Part shown: positions 1 through 5,684 of the stretch, piece after piece
Position numbering within the stretch: position 1 is the stretch's first letter
Layout: each line of letters starts with the position of its first letter
Assembly (NCBI GenBank): GCA_039916225.1
Contig: JBDSLU010000495.1
Coordinates: 1 to 9,610, forward strand
Direction of reading: 5' to 3'
DNA length: 9,610 nt
DNA from: JBDSLU01 sp039916225
Lineage (GTDB): Bacteria; Acidobacteriota; Vicinamibacteria; Vicinamibacterales; Vicinamibacteraceae
The notes under the pieces: model-generated
The model's database searches: none
The model's input: only the letters and a program-made list of their open reading frames with translations
What the model was told of the DNA's origin: nothing
Made by a program: the position numbers and the translations under genes

Positions 1-22
1 GAGCGGATGCTATCAGACGAAG

Positions 23-117
23 AACTCCCAACTCTCAACTTCCAACTTCCAACTTCCAACGCCCAAGCCTTCAGGCAAGGTTGGAGGTTGGAGATTGGAG
101 GTTGGAGATTGGCAGTT
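23..117. repeat. Heptanucleotide-repeat inverted repeat (long imperfect hairpin)
   Basis: The left arm (23-60) is five 7-bp units of the AACTTCC type plus AAC. The right arm (80-117) is five units of the GTTGGAG/ATTGGAG type plus GTT. Pairing position 60 with 80 outward to 23 with 117 gives 29 Watson-Crick pairs in 38. In RNA from the plus strand five T/G positions become G-U wobbles (34 of 38 paired); in RNA from the minus strand three C/A positions do (32 of 38). The 19-nt centre (61-79) has an inner GCC/GGC stem around TTCA. It begins 14 bp after the stop codon of the minus-strand response regulator, so it may act as a 3' hairpin or bidirectional terminator, although no clear U-tract follows on the minus strand. 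It could also be a dispersed genomic repeat. The structure is seen directly; the function is inferred. Confidence 0.8.
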
Positions 118-131
118 GAAAGTCGAACGCT

Positions 132-1562
132 CTAGAAAGCGTCGCCGATGACGTCCGCGCCGTCTTCGCGACGGCGGACGATCGTGCCCTCGAGGCCGAG
201 GCGCTCGAGGCGGCGATAGAGCGCGCGGCGGCTGACGCCGAGCAGGCGCGCCGCGACCTTCTTGTTGCCGCGCGCGTGCTGCAGCGCGCGCAGGATGTGG
301 TCGCGCTCGACGGTCGCCAGCAGCGGCGGTTCGCCGTCGACGAGCGGCGCCGCGGCGAGTTGACGCGTCGGCGGTGCGTCGGACGCGGCGGGCTCGACGT
401 CGTCCGGCAGGCACGGCTTGATGTCGACGGTCGTGAGCTGACTGCCGTCGGCGAGCAGGCAGGCCCGCTCGATGACGTTGCGCAGCTCGCGGACGTTGCC
501 GTCCCACGGCGCGGCGGCGAGCAGCCCCGCGGCCTCGTCGGTGATGTCGATGAGCGGACGGCCGAGCCGCTCGGCGCAGTCGTGGACGAACAGGCGCGCC
601 AGCGGCGCGATGTCGTCGCGGCGCTCGCGCAGCGGCGGAATCCGGATTTCGACGATGTTGAGGCGATAGAACAGGTCGCTGCGGAAGCGGCCGGCCGCCA
701 CCTCGACGCGCAGATCGCGGTTGGTCGCGGCCAGCACCTGGACATCGACGCGGCGCGGCTCGAGCGAGCCGACGCGGTAGACCTCGCCCAGTTCGAGGAC
801 ACGGAGCAGCTTGGCCTGGACGCCGAGCGGCAGATCGGCGACCTCGTCGAGCAGCAGCACGCCGCCATCGGCCGCTTCGAAGAGCCCGGCCCTATCTTCC
901 ATGGCCCAGGCGAAGGCGCCGCGGACGTGGCCGAACAGCTCGCTCTCGAACAGCGACTCGACCACCGCAGAGCAGTTCACGACGACGAACGGCTTCTCTT
1001 TGCGGCGGCCGGCGCGGTGCAGGGCGCGCGCAGCCAGTTCCTTGCCGGTGCCGGTCTCGCCGGTGATGAGGGCGGTGCGAACGAACGGTGCCAGCCGGCC
1101 AATCGCGCCGACGAGATGACGCATCGCGGTGGAGCGGCCGACCATGCCGTAGACCTCGCCGGCGTCAGATTCGGCCTGGCTCTCCTGCTCGCGGCGCTTG
1201 GCGACGTCGGCCTTGACCTGGGCCAGCAGCTCCTCGACGCGTCCGACGTCGAGCGGCTTGCTCAGGTAGTCCATCGCCCCGATCTTGATGGCTTCGACCG
1301 CCGTCTCGACGCTGGCGTAGCCGGTCATGAGGACCATCTGGCAGCGCGGGTCGGCTTGGTGGATGGCGCGGAGGACCTGGAGGCCGTCGACGCCGGGCAT
1401 CCGCAGGTCGACCATCACCAGGTCGGGACGGCTCGTCCGGGCGGCTTCCACCCCGGATTCACCATCGCCGCAGGTGAGTACTTCGAAACCAGACCGCTCG
1501 CCGATCGTCTTGACCGCTTCGAGGACCGTAGGTTCGTCATCGATGACGAGGAGAGTCGGCAC
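132..1562 (-). CDS. NtrC-family response regulator with altered GAFTGA loop
   Basis: A 476-residue three-domain regulator. The N-terminal receiver (about 1-118) has the acidic pair D8/D9, phospho-acceptor D52, T80 and K102, so it should accept a phosphoryl group from a histidine kinase. The AAA+ domain (about 139-365) has Walker A GETGTGKE at 168-175 and Walker B LLLDE at 236-240. A FIS-type helix-turn-helix lies near 428-457. The loop that contacts sigma-54, normally GAFTGA, reads GAFAWA at 215-220, so classical sigma-54 activation is doubtful; relatives lacking this motif (TyrR, Rhodobacter NtrC) work with sigma-70 RNA polymerase. The start is GTG at 1562, fixed by an in-frame TGA two codons upstream; only a weak AAAGAG lies about 12 bases ahead. 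No histidine kinase is visible nearby, so the partner and target genes are unknown. The family call is secure, the regulon is not. Confidence 0.93.
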   Translation of the reverse strand: MPTLLVIDDEPTVLEAVKTIGERSGFEVLTCGDGESGVEAARTSRPDLVMVDLRMPGVDGLQVLRAIHQADPRCQMVLMTGYASVETAVEAIKIGAMDYLSKPLDVGRVEELLAQVKADVAKRREQESQAESDAGEVYGMVGRSTAMRHLVGAIGRLAPFVRTALITGETGTGKELAARALHRAGRRKEKPFVVVNCSAVVESLFESELFGHVRGAFAWAMEDRAGLFEAADGGVLLLDEVADLPLGVQAKLLRVLELGEVYRVGSLEPRRVDVQVLAATNRDLRVEVAAGRFRSDLFYRLNIVEIRIPPLRERRDDIAPLARLFVHDCAERLGRPLIDITDEAAGLLAAAPWDGNVRELRNVIERACLLADGSQLTTVDIKPCLPDDVEPAASDAPPTRQLAAAPLVDGEPPLLATVERDHILRALQHARGNKKVAARLLGVSRRALYRRLERLGLEGTIVRRREDGADVIGDAF

Positions 1563-1698
1563 GAGTCAGGCTCTTTGCAAGGCGGATACCGTGTCGGGGA
1601 ATCGCACACCCCGTGTGTCCAATCGGCACGCAGAGCGCACTCTTGAAGCCGAACCTGAGGCAAATGGGCCCAATCTCGACGGTAGGCGCATGGCGGGA

Positions 1699-1723
1699 AC
1701 GGGTGCAATTTTTCCACACCCGT
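1699..1723. other. Perfect 7-bp inverted repeat between the two minus-strand genes
   Basis: ACGGGTG (1699-1705) is followed by an 11-nt AT-rich loop (CAATTTTTCCA) and its exact complement CACCCGT (1717-1723). It lies in the 230-bp gap (1563-1792) between the hydrolase stop and the response-regulator start, about 137 bp upstream of the latter. No T-run follows on either strand, so a classical intrinsic terminator is not supported. It could be an operator dyad or an RNA hairpin in the leader of the regulator transcript. I found no convincing -12/-24 or -35/-10 promoter in the rest of the gap. Confidence 0.4.
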
Positions 1724-1792
1724 GAACAAAATCGTCAGGGATCGTCGGCCAGTCGGCACTTCCATGCGACCGCAAGTGTCCAGCTAGAAGAG

Positions 1793-2485
1793 CTAGAAGA
1801 GATGAAGCAAGTCGCGGAAGCGTTCGCGGACGAGGTAACGCGGCGTGTGCGGGGCCGGCAGATCAGCCAGTTCGAGGGTCCAGGTGGCCTTGTGTGGCAC
1901 GAAGACGGCACCCAGACCGGCGGCGAGGGCCGGCAGGATGTCCGACTTGGGGCTGTTGCCGATCATCCAGCTCCGCTCCGGGACCGCGCCATGGCGGCGC
2001 AGGACGTCCCGGTAGGCGGCCAGGTCCTTCTCCGGGACGACATCCACCTGGTGCAGGTGGCGGCGGAGGCCGGACCGGGCAACCTTTCCCATCTGGTCGT
2101 CGCCGTCGCCCTTGGTGAGCAGGACGACGCGATGTCGGCCGGCCAACGAACGGAGGGTCGAGGCCACCTCGGCCAGATGGGTCCCGGCGCGGCGGCGCAG
2201 GGAGGCACAGAGGCCGGCAATCGGGGCGGTATCCACGCCGTGCGACTCGCCCACCAGGCTGCGGCAGGCCAGCTCCAGGCTGGCCTGGAAGTTGGCGATG
2301 CCGTAGCCGAAGCGGCCGACCCGCTCGCGCTCGACTTCGATGAGCTTGGCCCGCGCCTGCTCGGGCGGGCAGCCATGGCGCTCGGTCAGGGCCAGGAAGT
2401 CCGCGACCACGGCCTCGAAGTAGATGTTGTTCTCCCAGAGGGTGTCGTCGGCATCGACGAAGAGGGTCAGGCCCCTGGATGGCAT
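1793..2485 (-). CDS. HAD-superfamily hydrolase
   Basis: A 230-residue soluble protein, probably a small-molecule phosphatase acting in the cytoplasm. Haloacid-dehalogenase motifs are present in order: motif I DADDTLW with nucleophile D11 and acid/base D13; motif II threonine T124 in VVLLTKGD; motif III lysine K153 in PEKD; motif IV acidic residue D182 in IGNSPKSDI. Residues 17-100 form the helical cap expected of the subfamily I fold. No signal peptide or membrane segment is visible. ATG at 2485 is chosen because motif I then starts at residue 11, as usual for the family; no Shine-Dalgarno sequence precedes it. It is transcribed divergently from the sigma-factor gene and codirectionally with the response regulator, 230 bp away. 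The substrate cannot be read from the sequence. Confidence 0.88.
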   Translation of the reverse strand: MPSRGLTLFVDADDTLWENNIYFEAVVADFLALTERHGCPPEQARAKLIEVERERVGRFGYGIANFQASLELACRSLVGESHGVDTAPIAGLCASLRRRAGTHLAEVASTLRSLAGRHRVVLLTKGDGDDQMGKVARSGLRRHLHQVDVVPEKDLAAYRDVLRRHGAVPERSWMIGNSPKSDILPALAAGLGAVFVPHKATWTLELADLPAPHTPRYLVRERFRDLLHLF

Positions 2486-2547
2486 GGCGATATACTAATG
2501 GCCGTTCGGATTCGTAAACATCGGCCTTCCGCGCAACGTAGCCCATC
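2486..2547. promoter_or_regulatory. Divergent intergenic region with candidate -10 elements
   Basis: This 62-bp gap is the only space between the divergent hydrolase and sigma-factor genes and is locally AT-rich. On the plus strand TATACT (2491-2496) matches five of six bases of a -10 box, but no good -35 box lies 16-18 bp upstream. On the minus strand the same stretch reads TATATC, with a weak TTACGA 17 bp upstream; if used, the hydrolase transcript would begin almost at its ATG and have little or no leader. No ribosome binding site is evident for either gene. Assignment rests on position and weak matches only. Confidence 0.35.
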
Positions 2548-3315
2548 ATGAGTAGACGGACGTCCAAGCCCGCAGCGGCCGGAGCCGCGAGAGCCCTGGC
2601 GAATCCGACGCCGCCGGCTGCCGGTCCCATTCCAGACGCAACGATGCCCAAAGCCGCCCGATTGGCCGCCACCGCTCCCGCCGTCGCCGTCGCGCCGGTC
2701 GACGCCGTCGAGCGGGCGCCCGAAATCCCCACCCTCGAGCTGGCTGGCGAAGTCCGGCGGCTGATGATGGCGGGTCGCGCCGGCGAAGCGCGTGAGCTCT
2801 ACGGGGACGTCGTCGCCCGGCATCAGCGCCGCGCCTGGCGGCTGGCCTGCTACTACCTGCGCGATACCGCGGAGGCCGACGAAGCCGTCCAGGACGCGTT
2901 CGTCAAGGCGTTCTCGCACCTGCCGACCTACGATCCGGGCCGCTCGTTCGAGGTCTGGCTGACCCGTATCCTGGTCAACTCGTGCCTCGATCGGGTGAAG
3001 GCCCGCAAGCGCCGCCTGCGCTGGGTGATCGGTCTGGGCGACGCCGGTCCCGGGTTCGAGCCGCCGGCCTCCCCGCCCTCGCGCGATGCCCAGGCGTCGC
3101 AGGAAACAGTGGTCCTGCGCCGCGAGCGGGCCAAGGCCCTGCTCATCGCCGTCCGCCAGCTGCCGAACCGCCAGCGCACGGTGATCATGCTCAGTCACTT
3201 CGACGGCCGGTCGACGCGCGAAGTGAGCGAGATGACCGGCCTCAGCGAATCGACCGTCCGCGTGCACCTGTTTCGAGGCCTGCGCCGATTGCGCGGCCTG
3301 GTGACCCGATCGTGA
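2548..3315 (+). CDS. ECF (RpoE-like) RNA polymerase sigma factor
   Basis: A 255-residue group 4 sigma-70 family protein that should direct RNA polymerase to a dedicated promoter set. Region 2 spans about 84-157: ELYGDVVARHQRRAW, then DEAVQDAFVKAF (core binding, region 2.1-2.2) and a basic RVKARKRR end. Region 4 spans about 195-255, with LPNRQRTVIMLSHFDGRS and a helix-turn-helix around 222-248 (STREVSEMTGLSESTVRVHL). Region 3 is absent, as in ECF factors. The first 60 or so residues are an unusual Ala/Pro-rich extension. ATG 2644 (residue 33) is an alternative start, but neither start has a Shine-Dalgarno sequence. The stop overlaps the start of the next gene (GTGA), typical of a sigma/anti-sigma pair. 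Autoregulation is common in this family; no clear GGAAC-type ECF promoter is visible upstream. Confidence 0.94.
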   Translation: MSRRTSKPAAAGAARALANPTPPAAGPIPDATMPKAARLAATAPAVAVAPVDAVERAPEIPTLELAGEVRRLMMAGRAGEARELYGDVVARHQRRAWRLACYYLRDTAEADEAVQDAFVKAFSHLPTYDPGRSFEVWLTRILVNSCLDRVKARKRRLRWVIGLGDAGPGFEPPASPPSRDAQASQETVVLRRERAKALLIAVRQLPNRQRTVIMLSHFDGRSTREVSEMTGLSESTVRVHLFRGLRRLRGLVTRS

Positions 3316-3893
3316 GTTTCGACATGTTTGCGTTCCTGCGTTCCGCCGACGCTCGGTCGGGGGCCGCCGCTCCCTCCGTGGCCGCCGCTCCTGCCGTCAT
3401 CGACGCGCCGCTGCTCGACACGCTGGCGGAGGCTCAGGCCACGGTGGCGGCCGACGCCGACGCCGCGTTCACGCCCGAACGGGCGGCCGCGCAGCGGGCG
3501 CTGATCATGGCCCGGCTGGGCGCGACCGACGACCCGCGGGTGCTGTCGTTCCCGCCACGGGCCGACGTCGCCCCGACCGCCCGACTGGCCCGGGCGCCCC
3601 GACCCGCGCTCGGCTGGATGCTGACCGCCGCCGCAGCCGGTCTCGTCGTCGGCGTCGGCACCGGCCAGGGCATCTATCTCGAATGGCCGGCGCGCCAGAT
3701 GCCCGCGCAGGCCCGCGTCGTGTCCGCGCCCGTCCGCACGGCCACGGCCGTCATCGACACCGCCGTCTTCGACACCGACGGGGACGACGCCATCCTCGGC
3801 GAGGTCGAAGTAGCCCTGTCCTCACGCGGCGTCGACGAGCTGCAGCCGCTCGACGCGCTCACCCCGCGGGTGACGCTGGTAGCGTCACGGTAG
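3312..3893 (+). CDS. Probable membrane-anchored anti-sigma factor
   Basis: A 193-residue protein with no recognisable catalytic motif. The GTG at 3312 overlaps the sigma-factor stop as GTGA, implying translational coupling; ATG 3324 is a possible later start. Residues 1-98 are probably cytoplasmic, with an acidic, alanine-rich segment around 30-70 that could hold a sigma-binding helix. One hydrophobic segment (about 100-123, starting ALGWMLTAAAAGLVVG) would cross the inner membrane, leaving about 70 residues in the periplasm. There are no cysteines, so it is not a zinc-binding (HxxxCxxC) anti-sigma factor. Position, size and topology match RseA-like regulators that are released by proteolysis under envelope stress. 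The role is inferred from context; the protein itself shows no family signature I can name. Confidence 0.7.
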   Translation: MSFDMFAFLRSADARSGAAAPSVAAAPAVIDAPLLDTLAEAQATVAADADAAFTPERAAAQRALIMARLGATDDPRVLSFPPRADVAPTARLARAPRPALGWMLTAAAAGLVVGVGTGQGIYLEWPARQMPAQARVVSAPVRTATAVIDTAVFDTDGDDAILGEVEVALSSRGVDELQPLDALTPRVTLVASR

Positions 3894-3904
3894 GCCAGAA
3901 CAGC

Positions 3905-5110
3905 ATGTCGTCGGGCCAACCCGCGATCATCTACCGCAAGGGCCTCGATCTCAAGCACGCGGTCGCCGGCGCCCTCTCGGCCGACTACGACAGCAGCCTC
4001 GTCGAGGCGATCAAGACGGACGGCTACCGCTACGCCTCCGGCCGCCTCACCCTGCACCTGGCTCACGAGTTCGGCTTCTGCTACGGCGTCGATCGCGCCG
4101 TCGACTACGCCTACCAGGCCCGGCAGCGGTTCACCGATCGTCAGGTCTTCCTGACCGGCGAGATCATCCACAACCCGCACGTCAACGACAAGCTCCGCGC
4201 CGCCGGGATCCGCTTCCTGTCCGACCCGGACGAATCGACCGAACGGCTCGGCCCCGAGGACGTGGTCATCCTGCCGGCCTTCGGCGTCGCGGTCGCCGAC
4301 CTCGCCGACTTCCAGGCCCGCGGCTGCACGCTGGTCGACACGACCTGCGGCTCGGTCCTGAACGTGTGGAAGAACGTCACGCGGTACGCTCGCGACGGCT
4401 TCACCGCGCTCATCCACGGCAAGTACAAGCACGAAGAAACGCGGGCGACGGCGTCGCAGGCGCTGACCTTCCCGGGCGGCCGCTACCTGGTCGTCCTCGA
4501 TCGCGGCGAGGCCGACGTGGTCTGCGATTACATCCGCCACGGCGGCGATCGGGACGCGTTCCTCACCCGCTTCTCGCACGCCGTCTCGCCCGGCTTCGAC
4601 CCCGATCGCGACCTGGTGCGGATCGGCCTCGCCAACCAGACGACGATGCTGATGAGCGAATCGCTCGAAATCGGCGTCGTGGTCGGAGAAGCCATGCGCG
4701 ATCGGTACGGCGAGGCCGACGTCGCCGCCCACTACCGGGCCTTCGACACGATCTGTTCGGCGACGCAGGAGCGGCAGGACGCGGTCGTCGAGCTGCTCGA
4801 TCACCAATCGGTCGATCTGATGGTCGTCATCGGCGGCTACAACAGCAGCAACACCTGCAACCTGGCCCGGTTGTGCGCGGCGCGCGTGCCGACGTACCAC
4901 ATCGCCGACGCCGAGTGCCTGACCTCTGGTCAGACCATCCGCCACCGTCCGGTGAACGTGCCGAAGGGCACCGCGGTGGAAGTGGAAGGGACCGACTGGC
5001 TGCCCGCCGGCCCGATCACGGTCGGCCTCACCGCCGGGGCCTCGACCCCGAACGCCATCGTCGGCCGGGTCGTGCAGCGTCTTGCCGATCTCACCGCCGC
5101 GGCAGGGTAA
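3905..5110 (+). CDS. ispH: 4-hydroxy-3-methylbut-2-enyl diphosphate reductase, plant/cyanobacterial type
   Basis: IspH (LytB) carries out the last step of the MEP pathway, reducing HMBPP to isopentenyl and dimethylallyl diphosphate with an iron-sulfur cluster in the cytoplasm. The three cluster cysteines are visible: C59 in FGFCYGVDRAV, C148 in DTTCGSV and C284 in DTICSATQERQ. Substrate-site residues include H89 (IIHNPHVND), H171 with the HEET glutamates at 177-178 (IHGKYKHEET) and the SSN motif at 314-316 (GGYNSSNT). The GKYKHEET and NSSNT versions, and the 401-residue length against about 316 in E. coli, mark the long plant/cyanobacterial subtype. ATG 3905 is the only sensible start, 11 bp after the anti-sigma stop, with no clear ribosome binding site. 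The spacing suggests cotranscription with the sigma/anti-sigma genes, which is unusual for a housekeeping enzyme. Confidence 0.95.
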   Translation: MSSGQPAIIYRKGLDLKHAVAGALSADYDSSLVEAIKTDGYRYASGRLTLHLAHEFGFCYGVDRAVDYAYQARQRFTDRQVFLTGEIIHNPHVNDKLRAAGIRFLSDPDESTERLGPEDVVILPAFGVAVADLADFQARGCTLVDTTCGSVLNVWKNVTRYARDGFTALIHGKYKHEETRATASQALTFPGGRYLVVLDRGEADVVCDYIRHGGDRDAFLTRFSHAVSPGFDPDRDLVRIGLANQTTMLMSESLEIGVVVGEAMRDRYGEADVAAHYRAFDTICSATQERQDAVVELLDHQSVDLMVVIGGYNSSNTCNLARLCAARVPTYHIADAECLTSGQTIRHRPVNVPKGTAVEVEGTDWLPAGPITVGLTAGASTPNAIVGRVVQRLADLTAAAG

Positions 5111-5144
5111 ACAGGCCCGATCGCGCGAACGTAACCCATTGAGA

Positions 5145-5684
5145 ATGCACGTCCTTCGCCTTTCGTCGCTGGTCCTCGGCGCAGCCCTCGTCACGGCCGT
5201 TCCCGCCCGCGCCGCGCAAGTGCCCTCCGACGACGCCCTCGCCTGCCTGCTGCCGGTGTTCGACATCCAGGGCCCCCTCGCCGATACCAAGAGCGAGAAG
5301 ATCGATCCGAAGGCGGCGGAGGCCGCGGCCAAGGCCAAGGCGAAGTGGTGGCGGTCGCCGGAGCTGCGGGCCGAGTTCGCGATCACCGACGCGCAGTCGA
5401 CCGAGCTGGACCGGATCTTCCACACCTTCTACGCGTCGCTGAAGTCGGGCATGGAGGACGTCGACCGGTACCACAAGGACGTCTCGAAGATCATGTCCGA
5501 GGGATCGAGCAGCGAGGTCGACGTGCTGCACGCCATCGACAAGCTCGAAGCGGCCAAGGCCAGCCTGGCCCGCACGCGCATGCTGATGCTCTATCGCATG
5601 TATCGCGTGCTCAGCCCGGAGCAGCGGATCAAGGTCAAGCGCTACCAGGAACAGAAGGACGCCGTGGCGAGTGCGCCGCGCTGA
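5145..5684 (+). CDS. Secreted LTxxQ/Spy-like periplasmic protein
   Basis: A 179-residue protein with a clear Sec signal peptide: R5, hydrophobic core about 6-19, and cleavage after ARA or RAA near residue 23-24. The mature part is mostly helical and charged. It has two degenerate LTxxQ motifs, ITDAQ (80-84) and LSPEQ (156-160), spaced as in the Spy/CpxP family of periplasmic chaperones and metal or stress sensors. A Lys/Ala-rich helix (about 55-67) precedes the first motif; the only cysteine of the mature protein is C34. ATG 5145 places the signal peptide at the N-terminus and lies 34 bp after ispH. Its end overlaps the start of the TolC-like gene by 14 bp. Members of this family often sit beside efflux or two-component genes. 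The family call is moderate; the ligand or client is unknown. Confidence 0.72.
   Translation: MHVLRLSSLVLGAALVTAVPARAAQVPSDDALACLLPVFDIQGPLADTKSEKIDPKAAEAAAKAKAKWWRSPELRAEFAITDAQSTELDRIFHTFYASLKSGMEDVDRYHKDVSKIMSEGSSSEVDVLHAIDKLEAAKASLARTRMLMLYRMYRVLSPEQRIKVKRYQEQKDAVASAPR

Noticed and set aside
1593..1611. Short CGGGG...CCCCG stem that could suggest a tRNA arm or terminator
   Set aside because: The stem is only 5 bp with a 9-nt loop; no cloverleaf, T-arm sequence or T-run is present, and chance GC stems are expected here.
276..1646. Plus-strand 456-codon open frame opposite the response regulator
   Set aside because: It mirrors the regulator gene; its translation is low-complexity and matches no family. 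It results from strong third-position GC bias.
1563..1792. Possible sigma-54 (-12/-24) promoter for the response regulator
   Set aside because: TTGC elements are present on the minus strand, but no GG lies at the required spacing of ten bases before GC.
1784..1801. Tandem 9-bp repeat CTAGAAGAG at the 3' end of the hydrolase gene
   Set aside because: Only two copies; it spans the stop codon and is most simply a small local duplication.
3674..5425. Minus-strand 583-codon open frame across ispH
   Set aside because: It is antisense to a clear ispH with all catalytic residues and shows no domain of its own.
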